DNA from: JANOSH01 sp031415695 | GTDB taxonomy: Bacteria; Actinomycetota; Acidimicrobiia; Acidimicrobiales; Ilumatobacteraceae | Length of the DNA stretch: 64,000 nucleotides | NCBI GenBank assembly: GCA_031415695.1 | Contig: JANOSH010000005.1 | Coordinates: forward strand, 1-64,000 | Direction: 5' to 3' | In this document: positions 34,786 to 43,701 of the stretch, one piece after another | How the letters are laid out: the number at the start of each line of letters is the position of its first letter | Position numbering within the stretch: position 1 is the stretch's first letter | Notes under the pieces: model-generated | The model's input: only the letters and a program-made list of their open reading frames with translations | Databases searched by the model: none | What the model was told of the DNA's origin: nothing | Position numbers and translations under genes: made by a program

Positions 34786-37700
34786 ATGACTGATGTCTTT
34801 ACACAGCTAGAACCAGTGGCATGGGCCTTCGCCGAAGGGCGAGCAACGCCGGGCGATATTGCACTGCTCGAATCTGACCCCGCGGCATGGCGCCGCACGC
34901 TCGCGCGGCTGATTAACGAAGCCGAAGATAACCTCGCGGCCGTCCGCCGACTATCAGGCCCCGAGCGAGACCAAGTCATTGCCGACTACGAAGACGACCT
35001 TGCACGTCTAGAAGCGGTCGATGATCTCTTGGCCCGGCCGCGCAGCCTCGACGCAGCTACCGCCCTCGCCGAAGTCACGGGTGAGGTCCGCCTCCAGGCG
35101 TCGTGGTCAGCAGGGCACATTGTCGTGTGGGCTGCTGGTCGAGGCACGGCGCCAGCCAACAACGACGATCTTGCCGACCGCTTGCAGGCTATTGGTGGTC
35201 CGGCTCATGGCTGGAATCTGCATCCGCCCATCAGCCTTCCGGCGGGTGTCCGAGCCGATGCATTATCCATTCCGGTTAGAGAGTCACTCGGGTGGCTAGT
35301 TGCTGTCGCTCGCGGCCTCGGCTCTGCGGGGGTGGGCTCGAGCGCAATATGGCTTGGCCGCGTTGCTCTGCTTGGTGTCCAAAGAGTGGCTCAGGGCGCG
35401 GTAGTGCCGACCCTTGCCAGCGCTCGCCGGTCCGATGGTCGCGCCGTCGATGTGTCCGTGAAATGGGTACCGGCTTTGGTCGACGACGCGGTCCTCGACG
35501 AACTGGCCAACGCCATGCCGGGTGCCGTGGGTGCCATCTCGCCCTTGGGCGGGCGGCAAACCACCTTGGCCGTGCTGACTGCCGTGGTCGACGCCATCGT
35601 GAGCGAGGCCGCAGGTCGTCTCGAATTGCCGGCACCTCCGCCTTCGGTTCACAACGCTTCCACGTTCGCCGAAGCGTTCACGACCCGCCTCAACGGGTCG
35701 ACGTTCAGCGCTCCTCCTGCGCTCGTCGGCGACATGTCGCGGCGACTGTCGGCCTGGTCGCACACCGTCACCGAATCGAGCCGGCCAACACTGGTGCTAC
35801 AGCTCGACGCCCCCGACGCATCCGATGCATGGTTCTTGTCGGTTCTTGGGCCCGGCGTCAAGGGCAACCTCCTGCCAATTGAGCTGGCACTCGGCGACAG
35901 CCGCGGCACAAAACCACTGAGCGACGAACTGGTCCGGCTTGAACGGCTCTGCCCACCGTTGCTGCGCCCGGGCCAGCTTCGGCGCGGCCAGGTTGTGCTC
36001 AGCCAGGCCGAGGCATGGGAACTCATGACGGTTCAAGGGCCGGTCATAGAAGCGGCCGGGTTCGACGTTCGTGTACCCGCCCTATCACGGCGCAAACCGT
36101 CACCATCGTTGCGGCTCTTTGCCGAGGCAACGGGCGATTCCAAGGTAGGCGCACACCAGCTGAGCAACGTCCGCTGGTCAGTACTTTTCGACGACATCGA
36201 ACTGACGGCCGCCGATATTGCTCGACTCGCTCGCGAGGCCCGCCCTCTGGTGCGTTCGCACGGACAATGGGTCGAACTCGATCGTGCCGATCTGGCCGAA
36301 GCGGCAGCCGCGTTGGCCGACCGGGCCAACAAGACACAGCTCACGGGCGCTGAAATCTTGCGCCATAGCATGGGCATGGATACCTCCGGGCTTGCTGGAG
36401 GGCTCCGTGTCGAAGGAGACAACTGGGCCACCGACCTCATCGCTCGGGCCGAATCGGTGTCGACTGCGCCCATCACTAAACCCGAGGGTTTCCGTGGTGA
36501 GTTGCGCAGCTACCAGGCCCAGGCGTTGGCGTGGCTTGGCTTCCTCGACGCAGCCGAACTCGGCGGATGCTTGGCTCTCGATATGGGCCTGGGCAAGACG
36601 CCCACCATGCTTGCGCACCTAGCTCGCACCGCAGGGTCCGGCAAGGCGCTCGTGGTTGCGCCTCCGGCTGTGGTTGGCAACTGGGCGGCCGAAGCTAGCC
36701 GTTTCACACCCAAGCTTCGGGTTGTTGTGCACCACGGAGCCAACCGGGCCACCGATCTCACCCGGGCTTTCGCCAAGGCCGATGTGGTCATCACCACCTA
36801 TGGCACCGCAGTTCGCGATGTCGAGGAACTAGCCCACCAGCCGTGGGCGCGTATGGTGCTCGACGAAGCCCAGGCGATAAAAAACGCCACCAACGACACG
36901 TCCCAACAGCTCAAACGCATTCCTGCGGCGAGCCGCATTGCGCTCACCGGTACGCCAATCGAGAACGGTCTTGGCGACCTGTGGTCGATTCTCGATTTCA
37001 CCAATCCCGGTTTGGTGGGTGGGCGAGCGGCGTTCATCGGTCAGATGTCGGGCGAAGGTGAAGCGGCGTTACGGGCACTGAACGGCATGCTGGTGTTCCG
37101 TCGTACCAAGACCGAACCAGAGGTTGCAGCCGAGCTTCCCGACCGCATCGACCAAATCGACCATTGCACCATGACCCCCGAACAGATCGGGTTATATCAG
37201 GCGGTGCTCGACGGTTTGGTGATGAGTGCCGCCGATCCCGACAAGAAGCCGGGCCAGGGCGCCATTCTGGCCGCCATTACTGCTCTCAAGCAGATCTGCA
37301 ATCACCCGGCGGCGTACGCCGACGACGACCTTCCTCTGGCTGGCCGGTCGGGCAAGTTGTCACGCCTCGAGGAGATTGTTCATTCGGTCTTCGCTGCAGG
37401 CGAACGAATCTTGGTGTTCACCCACTTTGCGTCGTGGGGACGAAAGCTTGCTGCTCATCTCACTGAGGTAACCGGTCGACCAACAGCGTGCTACGACGGC
37501 AGCTTGGCCCGTGGCGCCCGCGACCAACTGGTCGCCGACTTCCAAAAACTCACCGGCCCCGGTGCTCTCGTACTGTCATTGAAAGCAGGAGGTACCGGTC
37601 TCAACCTCACGGCGGCGAGCCATGTCGTGCTGTACGACCGCTGGTGGAACCCCGCGGTGGAAGATCAAGCGCGAGACCGTGTTTGGCGGATCGGCCAGAC

Positions 37701-37893
37701 CCGTACCGTTGTATCTCACCGGCTCATGTGCCCGGGAACAATCGACGAACGCGTCGAGGAGGTAGTGGCGGGCAAGCGACACATCGCCGATCTCGTCCTG
37801 CCCAAGTCGAGTTCGCTTTCCGACCTTGACGCCAGCCAGCTTCGTGTTGCACTCGGGTTACGTCCCGACGAACTGCTCACCGAGGAGGAATAA
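34786..37893 (+). CDS. SNF2-family DNA helicase/translocase
   Basis: The protein has 1035 residues from ATG 34786; upstream frame overlaps the divergent flavoprotein gene. The N-terminal 600 residues carry a helicase-associated domain. The SNF2 core shows LDMGLGKTPTMLAHLART (motif I), VVAPPAVVGNWAAE, MVLDEAQAIKN (motif II), LTGTPIENGLGDLWSI (III), ILVFTHFASWGRKLA (IV), LSLKAGGTGLNLTAASHVV (V) and DRVWRIGQTRTVVSH (VI). It is related to HepA/RapA-type and phage-island SNF2 ATPases. Its stop overlaps the next start (TAATG), so at least four genes form one coupled unit. Confidence 0.93.
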   Translation: MTDVFTQLEPVAWAFAEGRATPGDIALLESDPAAWRRTLARLINEAEDNLAAVRRLSGPERDQVIADYEDDLARLEAVDDLLARPRSLDAATALAEVTGEVRLQASWSAGHIVVWAAGRGTAPANNDDLADRLQAIGGPAHGWNLHPPISLPAGVRADALSIPVRESLGWLVAVARGLGSAGVGSSAIWLGRVALLGVQRVAQGAVVPTLASARRSDGRAVDVSVKWVPALVDDAVLDELANAMPGAVGAISPLGGRQTTLAVLTAVVDAIVSEAAGRLELPAPPPSVHNASTFAEAFTTRLNGSTFSAPPALVGDMSRRLSAWSHTVTESSRPTLVLQLDAPDASDAWFLSVLGPGVKGNLLPIELALGDSRGTKPLSDELVRLERLCPPLLRPGQLRRGQVVLSQAEAWELMTVQGPVIEAAGFDVRVPALSRRKPSPSLRLFAEATGDSKVGAHQLSNVRWSVLFDDIELTAADIARLAREARPLVRSHGQWVELDRADLAEAAAALADRANKTQLTGAEILRHSMGMDTSGLAGGLRVEGDNWATDLIARAESVSTAPITKPEGFRGELRSYQAQALAWLGFLDAAELGGCLALDMGLGKTPTMLAHLARTAGSGKALVVAPPAVVGNWAAEASRFTPKLRVVVHHGANRATDLTRAFAKADVVITTYGTAVRDVEELAHQPWARMVLDEAQAIKNATNDTSQQLKRIPAASRIALTGTPIENGLGDLWSILDFTNPGLVGGRAAFIGQMSGEGEAALRALNGMLVFRRTKTEPEVAAELPDRIDQIDHCTMTPEQIGLYQAVLDGLVMSAADPDKKPGQGAILAAITALKQICNHPAAYADDDLPLAGRSGKLSRLEEIVHSVFAAGERILVFTHFASWGRKLAAHLTEVTGRPTACYDGSLARGARDQLVADFQKLTGPGALVLSLKAGGTGLNLTAASHVVLYDRWWNPAVEDQARDRVWRIGQTRTVVSHRLMCPGTIDERVEEVVAGKRHIADLVLPKSSSLSDLDASQLRVALGLRPDELLTEEE

Positions 37894-38171
37894 TGAGTCA
37901 GACACGGCGGCGGCCACCGGCCCGCCAGAACACTAGGCCGACGGTGGCTAAACCATCCGACATTTGGAGGCCCGCGCCGCCGCTGGCCGATCCACCTCCA
38001 GTCGTTCCCTCCGACGACCCGACCGCGCTGCTTCGGTCGCTTGGCGACCCGCCGCTGCACGAGATGAGCGTGCTTGCCGGGCACTATCTCGCCGCAGTTG
38101 TGGCTCGTGCCGCCGGGTTGGCTACAGCGCTTGCACTGAGCGCCGATCCAGGTGAGCCCGCCACACCATGA
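37893..38171 (+). CDS. Small hypothetical protein coupled to the SNF2 helicase
   Basis: The protein has 92 residues, with a basic Pro-rich N-terminus (MSQTRRRPPARQNTRP) and an Ala-rich C-terminal helix (HYLAAVVARAAGLATALAL). It starts one base inside the helicase stop and ends overlapping the next start. No domain is recognised. The tight coupling suggests a partner or regulator of the helicase, but this is inference. Confidence 0.65.
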   Translation: MSQTRRRPPARQNTRPTVAKPSDIWRPAPPLADPPPVVPSDDPTALLRSLGDPPLHEMSVLAGHYLAAVVARAAGLATALALSADPGEPATP

Positions 38172-38530
38172 ATCGTCGGCGGCTGCCCAGTGTCCACGAT
38201 GTAGGTCAGGAACCCGACGCTCGTTTCAGCTTTGCCAACGAACGAACGTTTTTGGCGTGGAATCGCACCGCGCTCGGATGTGTGGTGGCCGGTTTGGCTG
38301 TTTCTCATGTACTCAAGCCCGATTCGGGTTCTAGCATCGGCCCAAAAAGTGCTGGTGTTGCGCTTATGGCATTAGGTGGACTTTTATCGCTATTCAGCTA
38401 CGGGAATTGGGCGGCATCGCAACGGGCGTTGCGGCTCGGTCATCCGCTTCCCACGTCGCTCTTACCCACGCTTGTGGCCATCGTCACTGCCGTAGTCGCC
38501 GTGGTTGCCATCGCCTACACGCTGTTGTGA
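38168..38530 (+). CDS. DUF202 (YidH-like) membrane protein
   Basis: The protein has 120 residues. The DUF202 opening FANERTFLAWNRTALGCVVA is followed by three hydrophobic segments. It overlaps both neighbours by 4 bp. DUF202 proteins are small inner-membrane proteins of unclear role, sometimes linked to copper or stress traits. Confidence 0.85.
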   Translation: MNRRRLPSVHDVGQEPDARFSFANERTFLAWNRTALGCVVAGLAVSHVLKPDSGSSIGPKSAGVALMALGGLLSLFSYGNWAASQRALRLGHPLPTSLLPTLVAIVTAVVAVVAIAYTLL

Positions 38531-38868
38531 CCCCGTTCGCCGGTCACGACCCCGATGTTCTTGGCAGTCTTGCTAACGAGCGCAACGGTTTAGCTTGGCA
38601 GCGAACCGCACTGTCGTGGGTGGCGTCAGGGGCGGCTGTGGCCCGCTACTTCGCCGAGGGGGGCCTGCTTCGACCCTCAACCGTGATTGGTCTGATTATG
38701 GTGGTTATAGGTGCTGTCATGTGGCTCGAGAGCGCCCGGCGGTATCGTTACGACGCCCACGCGATCAGGTCGAATGAAGTCGTTCGCTCACCTGCGGCAT
38801 CGATTCGGTTGCTGTGGTTAGTGACCACGTCGCTCATTGCGATGGCCATTGTCGTCGAGGTGGTCTGA
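38527..38868 (+). CDS. Second DUF202 membrane protein
   Basis: The protein has 113 residues from GTG 38527, overlapping the preceding stop. The family motif is LANERNGLAWQRTALSWVAS, with three membrane segments. Two dissimilar DUF202 proteins in tandem suggest a heteromeric membrane complex. The pair is common in actinobacteria; its tie to a SNF2 helicase here is unusual. Confidence 0.83.
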   Translation: MTPFAGHDPDVLGSLANERNGLAWQRTALSWVASGAAVARYFAEGGLLRPSTVIGLIMVVIGAVMWLESARRYRYDAHAIRSNEVVRSPAASIRLLWLVTTSLIAMAIVVEVV

Positions 38869-38870
38869 CG

Positions 38871-39881
38871 TTATGGCTTGGGGTGAGCCAGCAAAAAGTC
38901 GATGACGCTGGAAGCGAACGTTGGAGAAAGTGCCGGTGTGTGTGCGCCAGCGTCGATACTCCACAACTCAACTGAACCGCCGGGTCGGCATCCGGAGAAC
39001 GTTGTAATGCTGCTTTCGGCACCGGCGAGTTGGGCTTCGAGGTCAAGCGCCGCAGCCGACGGTACGCCAGTTGGTTTGCATCCGTTATAGGCGGCCCACG
39101 TGCTCGCGGTGACAGCCGCCGGCGGGTAGGTCTTACCCAGAATTTGGCCACCTGTGTAGCTGATGATCTTGTCGGCCGTGCCGTGAATTTGCAGCACGCT
39201 CACCGGTTCGCTGGGCTTGCATCCCGCAGAATCGTTGAACGTTGCGCCTGCAAGACTGGCGATAGCCGCGATGGTGCCCGCATGGTCACATGCCATTCGG
39301 TACGACATGAAACCGCCGTTTGAGTGACCAACCAGGAAGATGCGTTTCGGGTCAACCTTGTAGCGCCGCTGCACGTTGGCGATCAGCGCGGCGACGTAGG
39401 CCGAGTCATCGACGATTGCTCCAGCCAGGTTGCAGCAGGCGTCGGTGCCATTCCAGAACTTATTGCCAGCTATGTCGGTAGTGCCATCGGGGTGAACGTA
39501 CAAGAAGCCCCTGGTCTCGGCGAGCGGACGCATCTTGAAATAGACCTCTTGCAACGCACCCGACGCGGTGTACCCGTGGAGCAGCACCACGAGCGGCACG
39601 GCGACCGAGCCGTCGTAGCTGGTAGGGACTACTACCTCGAACGGTCGTGCTGTCGTTACGTCGACGGCCGCCAGCGTTGTAGTCGTGGTGGGTGACGTCG
39701 TTGTCGGTGGCGTCGTGGTCTGGGTGCTAGTCGGTACTGATGTGTCGGGCGGTTTGATCGTGGCAATTGGAGCATTGATTGCCGCAACCGTCGAAGAACT
39801 AGTTGGTTGGGGGCTTCGACTGCACGAGGCAGCAACGAGCGCAACCGCTACGGCAATCGGGACAAGGTTTCGCATCGGCAC
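38871..39881 (-). CDS. Lipoprotein esterase of the PHB-depolymerase/LpqC type
   Basis: The protein has 336 residues. A lipobox (VAASC, C20) and a Thr/Pro linker precede an alpha/beta hydrolase: VVLLHGYTASG (oxyanion loop), LVGHSNGGFMSYRMA (nucleophile Ser), LQIHGTADKIISY (Asp region) and a C-terminal DAGAHTPAL holding the catalytic His. Related enzymes hydrolyse polyhydroxyalkanoate or feruloyl esters outside the cell. It converges with the second DUF202 gene, 2 bp apart. Confidence 0.88.
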   Translation of the reverse strand: MPMRNLVPIAVAVALVAASCSRSPQPTSSSTVAAINAPIATIKPPDTSVPTSTQTTTPPTTTSPTTTTTLAAVDVTTARPFEVVVPTSYDGSVAVPLVVLLHGYTASGALQEVYFKMRPLAETRGFLYVHPDGTTDIAGNKFWNGTDACCNLAGAIVDDSAYVAALIANVQRRYKVDPKRIFLVGHSNGGFMSYRMACDHAGTIAAIASLAGATFNDSAGCKPSEPVSVLQIHGTADKIISYTGGQILGKTYPPAAVTASTWAAYNGCKPTGVPSAAALDLEAQLAGAESSITTFSGCRPGGSVELWSIDAGAHTPALSPTFASSVIDFLLAHPKP

Positions 39882-39913
39882 AACTGTATGGCCAGAGCTA
39901 GACGAACGGGGGA

Positions 39914-40405
39914 CTATGGGTGGGTGGTGTCGGACGTATTACGGGTAGTGGTCGTGCGGGCAACCGTGGTCGTCGTTGCCCGCACGGTAGTGGGGACCGC
40001 TGTGGTAGCCACTGGAGCAGCGGTGGTCTTTGGTGGGGCCGCGGTGGTCTTTGGTGGGGCAGCAGTGGTAACAGCCGGTGCTCGGGTGGTGGCAGTTGGG
40101 GCGCGCGTCGTCGCTACGGGTGCCCGGGTAGTGACGAGCGGGGCCCGAGTCGTAGCGATAGGGGCTGGACTGGTGTCGGCTGGCGCGATGGCAGCTGCAG
40201 TAGTTGCGGGGCTGGTAGTCGTTGTCGAGGTGACAGCACTCGTGGCAGGAGTCGTGGTCGTGGCCGGCAGGGTTGTTGACGACGAGGAAAGCACTGCAGT
40301 CGTGGCCGCAGGCACGGTTGCCGAGGGTGGCAAGTCGTCGGCTTGACCGCAGGCAGCGACAGTGGCAATAAGGCAGAGTGAGAGCAGAAACAGACGGTGC
40401 GGCAT
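39914..40405 (-). CDS. Thr/Ala/Pro-rich lipoprotein without a folded domain
   Basis: The protein has 163 residues from ATG 40405. The signal peptide ends in ATVAAC (C19). The remainder is almost only Thr, Ala, Pro and Ser, with repeats such as TTRAPVATTRAP and a duplicated PPKTTAA. It ends without any globular domain, so it may be a mucin-like surface tether or the linker left after loss of a domain. It lies upstream of, and in line with, the lipoprotein esterase gene. Confidence 0.65.
   Translation of the reverse strand: MPHRLFLLSLCLIATVAACGQADDLPPSATVPAATTAVLSSSSTTLPATTTTPATSAVTSTTTTSPATTAAAIAPADTSPAPIATTRAPLVTTRAPVATTRAPTATTRAPAVTTAAPPKTTAAPPKTTAAPVATTAVPTTVRATTTTVARTTTTRNTSDTTHP
40021..40062 (-). 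repeat. 21-bp tandem repeat in the Thr-rich lipoprotein gene
   Basis: Two nearly identical 21-bp units (40021-40041 and 40042-40062) encode the doubled PPKTTAA. Neighbouring sequence contains more diverged 21- to 24-bp units, so the linker probably expands and shrinks by slippage. Confidence 0.8.
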
Positions 40406-40487
40406 GGTGAGTGTCCGAGCCTGGGTGATTGTTTGGATGACACCCGGTGCTCCGGCTGGGTAGCGCAGCTCGTGAGAACCTACCCTC

Positions 40488-41699
40488 ATGCCTATGGAAC
40501 CGATTCTCACTGGCGTGCGTGTCATCGACATGACGCAATATCTTGCCGGTCCAACCGTTACGCGGTTGATGGCCGAAATGGGCGCCGACATCATCAAGAT
40601 CGAACAGGCGCCGTATGGTGACCCCACACGTGGACTTCTCGCCATGAAAGATGGTCGCAGCGGCTACTTCGTCCAGCAAAACCGGGGCAAGAAAAGCCTG
40701 TGTATCGACTTCGACGACCCGCAGGGTCGCCGCATCCTCGACGAGCTGCTTGCGTCGGCCGATGTACTCGTCGAGAACTACGGACCCGGAGTTCTCGAAC
40801 GCCGTGGGCTCGATTTCGACTCGTTGCATGCCAAGCACCCGCGCCTGGTGATGGCATCGATTTCGGGTTTCGGCCGTAAAGGTGTGTACAGCCACAAGAC
40901 TGCGTTCGACCTCATTGCTCAGGCTTTCAGCGGGTTCATGGAAGTGACCGGCGCGGCTGATGGCCCACCAATGCCGGTTGGTGTGTCGTTTGCCGACGTC
41001 TCGTCCGGCGTGCATGCCCTAGCTGGTTTAGGCATGGCGTTGTACCACCGTGAACGAACCGGCCGAGGTCAGCATGTCGACATTGCCATGGTCGACTCGC
41101 TGTTTCATGCACACGAGATTGCGCTGCAGGCCGAAGTGATTACCAACGGCCGGTTCCGTATAGGTCGCTCGGGCGAGAAGTCCAGCATCAACGCTCCTCA
41201 GGGTGCGTATAAGAGCCCCGAGGGATACGTCGTATTGCAGGTAATGCAAGGCCAGTGGCCTGGCTTTTGTCGAGCCTTGGCTCTGCCCGAACTCGAGACC
41301 GACGAACGTTTTTCCGATATTCGTGGCCGCAAACGCAACCTCATCGAACTCAACCGCATCATCGAGGGGTGGATGGCCACAATGGAGACCGATGCCGAGG
41401 TACTTGCTCGGCTAGAAGCACACCGCGTGCCATGCGCGCCAGTGCTGCATCCATCCGACGCGATTGGCCACCCGTACTTTGTTGATCGAGACATGGTTCG
41501 CGTTGTTCCCGACCCGATTCTCGGCGAGGTAACGATTCCGGGTAACCCACTTAAGTTTTCGGAGCAACCGGTGCCGCTCGATCTGTTGGCGCCATTGCTT
41601 GGGGAACACAACAGCGAAATCCTTACCGAGCTTGGCTATTCGTCCGACGATATCGCTCGGCTTCATGACACGGGAGTGCTCCGGCGCGCTGATACCTGA
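40488..41699 (+). CDS. CaiB/BaiF (family III) CoA-transferase
   Basis: The protein has 403 residues; ATG 40494 is an alternative start. Family motifs are LTGVRVIDMTQYLAGPTVTR, FVQQNRGKKSLCIDFDDPQG and VSFADVSSGVHALAGLGMAL, whose ADVSSG holds the likely catalytic Asp. It starts a three-gene operon with an NMO-like and an enoyl-CoA hydratase gene (12-bp gap, then 4-bp overlap), pointing to CoA-dependent breakdown of an unusual acid. Confidence 0.92.
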   Translation: MPMEPILTGVRVIDMTQYLAGPTVTRLMAEMGADIIKIEQAPYGDPTRGLLAMKDGRSGYFVQQNRGKKSLCIDFDDPQGRRILDELLASADVLVENYGPGVLERRGLDFDSLHAKHPRLVMASISGFGRKGVYSHKTAFDLIAQAFSGFMEVTGAADGPPMPVGVSFADVSSGVHALAGLGMALYHRERTGRGQHVDIAMVDSLFHAHEIALQAEVITNGRFRIGRSGEKSSINAPQGAYKSPEGYVVLQVMQGQWPGFCRALALPELETDERFSDIRGRKRNLIELNRIIEGWMATMETDAEVLARLEAHRVPCAPVLHPSDAIGHPYFVDRDMVRVVPDPILGEVTIPGNPLKFSEQPVPLDLLAPLLGEHNSEILTELGYSSDDIARLHDTGVLRRADT

Positions 41700-41711
41700 T
41701 AGCACAGGGGC

Positions 41712-42845
41712 ATGGAAAACCGTATCTGCCAACTGCTTGGTATCGAGTTCCCAATCGTCGCCTTTACGCACTGCCGTGACGTGGTGGCTGCCGTTAGTAA
41801 AGCAGGCGGCTTTGGTGTGCTTGGTGCCGAGGCGCACACCCCTGAACAGCTCGATATCGATCTTGCTTGGATTGCCGAACAATTGGGCGATAAGCCCTTT
41901 GGTGTCGATGTCATTGTGCCCGCTAAGTACGAGGGCAAGACCGAAGGTGAAATGACACGCTCACAGTTGCGTGAGCGCATTCCCCAAGCGCATCGGGACT
42001 TCCTCGACGACATGATGGTGCGTTACAACGTCCCCCCGGCTCTCGATTCCGAGAGCTCGCATGGCCGCAATCGCGACGGGGCAGCGCCCATGAGCTACGG
42101 CGCGGCGGCAGAAATGATGGACATTGCTTTTTCTCACCCCATCCGTTTGATCGTCAACGCGCTCGGAGCTCCGCCGCCAGACATGGTCGAGCGGGCTCAC
42201 AGCCAAGGCATCTTGGTCGGTGCGCTGGCTGGCAAGAAGTCGCACGCGGTTCGCCATGTTGCCGCGGGAGTCGACATTGTTATCGCTCAGGGTCACGAGG
42301 CTGGCGGCCACACGGGCGAGATCGGCACCATGGTGCTTGTGCCCGAGATTGTCGACGCTGTTGCCCCAATTCCGGTGTTGGCAGCGGGCGGAATTGGTGG
42401 CGGTCGTCAGATGGCGGCTGCGATGGTACTTGGGGCCGAGGGGGTCTGGTGTGGTTCGGTGTGGCTCACAACCGAGGAAGCCGAAACGCATCCAACGGTG
42501 AAATCAAAGTTTCTGGCGGCCACATCGTCCGATACCTTGCGTTCGCGGTCGCGTACGGGCAAGCCGGCTCGTCAACTACGCACGGCATGGACCGACGAGT
42601 GGGATAGCGCGGCATCGCCAGGCCCGCTGCCTATGCCCCTACAACCGCTGCTCATTGCCGAGGCCGATGCCCGTGTCCAACGAGCCGCTCACGACCCCAA
42701 CTCCGGAGCCGGCCAACTCGTCAACTATTTTGTCGGACAGATTGTCGGTTCAATGAACCAGGTAAAACCTGCCAGTCGGGTAGTGATCGATATGGTCGAT
42801 GAGTTCATCGAGGCCATGGAGCGTGTGGGAAAGATGATGCAATGA
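41712..42845 (+). CDS. Nitronate monooxygenase-type FMN enzyme
   Basis: The protein has 377 residues. The TIM-barrel FMN enzyme motifs are VVAAVSKAGGFGVLGAEAHT, AQGHEAGGHTGEIGTMVLVP (catalytic His region) and VLAAGGIGGGRQMAAAMVLG (phosphate binding). Relatives are nitronate monooxygenases and enoyl reductases. Between a CoA-transferase and an enoyl-CoA hydratase it more likely oxidises or reduces an acyl-CoA intermediate. Confidence 0.88.
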   Translation: MENRICQLLGIEFPIVAFTHCRDVVAAVSKAGGFGVLGAEAHTPEQLDIDLAWIAEQLGDKPFGVDVIVPAKYEGKTEGEMTRSQLRERIPQAHRDFLDDMMVRYNVPPALDSESSHGRNRDGAAPMSYGAAAEMMDIAFSHPIRLIVNALGAPPPDMVERAHSQGILVGALAGKKSHAVRHVAAGVDIVIAQGHEAGGHTGEIGTMVLVPEIVDAVAPIPVLAAGGIGGGRQMAAAMVLGAEGVWCGSVWLTTEEAETHPTVKSKFLAATSSDTLRSRSRTGKPARQLRTAWTDEWDSAASPGPLPMPLQPLLIAEADARVQRAAHDPNSGAGQLVNYFVGQIVGSMNQVKPASRVVIDMVDEFIEAMERVGKMMQ

Positions 42846-43648
42846 GCTGGTCGTACGACGATTTCACCAAGCTTCGAATCGACCGTATGGGCAACGGTGT
42901 GGTCGAGATTGTTCTTGATGCGCCTGGCCTCAACTCGGTCGACCCCGATACCCATCGAGAGTTGGCCGATGTATGGCTTGCTGTCGATCGTGATCCCGAC
43001 ACCAAGGTCGCCCTCATTCGAGGCGAGGGACGCGGGTTCTCGGCCGGTGGCAGCTTCGACCTTATCGACACCATCATTTCCGACCCGCAGATGCGTATGC
43101 GCACGTTTCGTGAGGCCCGAGACCTGGTCTATAACGTCATCAACTGCTCAAAGCCCATCGTGTCGTCAATGCACGGGCCGGCAGTAGGCGCGGGGTTAGT
43201 TGCGGGGTTACTCGCCGACATTTCAGTTGTTGGTCGCACCACCAAGATCATCGACGGACATACGCGTTTGGGTGTGGCTGCGGGTGACCATGCTGCTGTC
43301 TGTTGGCCGTTGTTGTGTGGCATGGCCAAGGCGAAGTACTACCTGTTGACGTGCCGCCCGCTGTCGGGCGAGGAGGCCGAACGCATTGGTCTCGTCTCGC
43401 TTTGTGTCGACGATGGGTCCGAATTGTCCACCGCGCGTGAGGTTGCCGCCGAGTTGGCGATGGGTGCGCAGCAGGCTATCCGGTGGACAAAGCTGTCATT
43501 GAACAATTGGTATCGCCAGAACGGTGCCATCTTCGACACGTCGTTGGCCTTGGAGATATGGGGATTCGGCGGTCCTGACGCGGCCGAGGGCGTTGCGTCG
43601 CACCGTGAGAAACGGGCGCCTCGATTCGATGGTCCGACCTGCGAGTGA
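42842..43648 (+). CDS. Enoyl-CoA hydratase/isomerase family protein
   Basis: The protein has 268 residues, starting inside the preceding stop (ATGA overlap). Crotonase-fold motifs are RGEGRGFSAGGSFDLID (first oxyanion strand) and IVSSMHGPAVGAGLVAGLLAD (second oxyanion turn). The usual catalytic Glu position reads GDHAAVCWPLLCG, so the exact reaction is uncertain. It completes the three-gene acyl-CoA operon. Confidence 0.9.
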   Translation: MSWSYDDFTKLRIDRMGNGVVEIVLDAPGLNSVDPDTHRELADVWLAVDRDPDTKVALIRGEGRGFSAGGSFDLIDTIISDPQMRMRTFREARDLVYNVINCSKPIVSSMHGPAVGAGLVAGLLADISVVGRTTKIIDGHTRLGVAAGDHAAVCWPLLCGMAKAKYYLLTCRPLSGEEAERIGLVSLCVDDGSELSTAREVAAELAMGAQQAIRWTKLSLNNWYRQNGAIFDTSLALEIWGFGGPDAAEGVASHREKRAPRFDGPTCE

Positions 43649-43661
43649 ATATTTCGAGTGT

Positions 43662-43679
43662 GTGACAGAATATTGTCAC
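43662..43679 (+). promoter_or_regulatory. Inverted repeat upstream of the NlpC/P60 gene
   Basis: GTGACA-GAATAT-TGTCAC has perfect 6-bp arms and ends 22 bp before the start codon. GAATATT occurs both inside it (43668) and at 43647. It lies after the enoyl-CoA hydratase stop and could be an operator for the wall-hydrolase gene. No U tract supports a terminator. Confidence 0.4.
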
Positions 43680-43701
43680 GCGTTTGTAATAGAATGATGG
43701 G

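Noticed and set aside
39660..40330. Repetitive GT/GC-rich stretch as a replication origin or iteron array
   Set aside because: The repeats are explained by Thr/Ala/Pro linkers of two lipoprotein genes in frame.
40488..40620. Possible riboswitch or leader before the CoA-transferase
   Set aside because: No recognisable conserved aptamer; the start codon follows a normal short leader.
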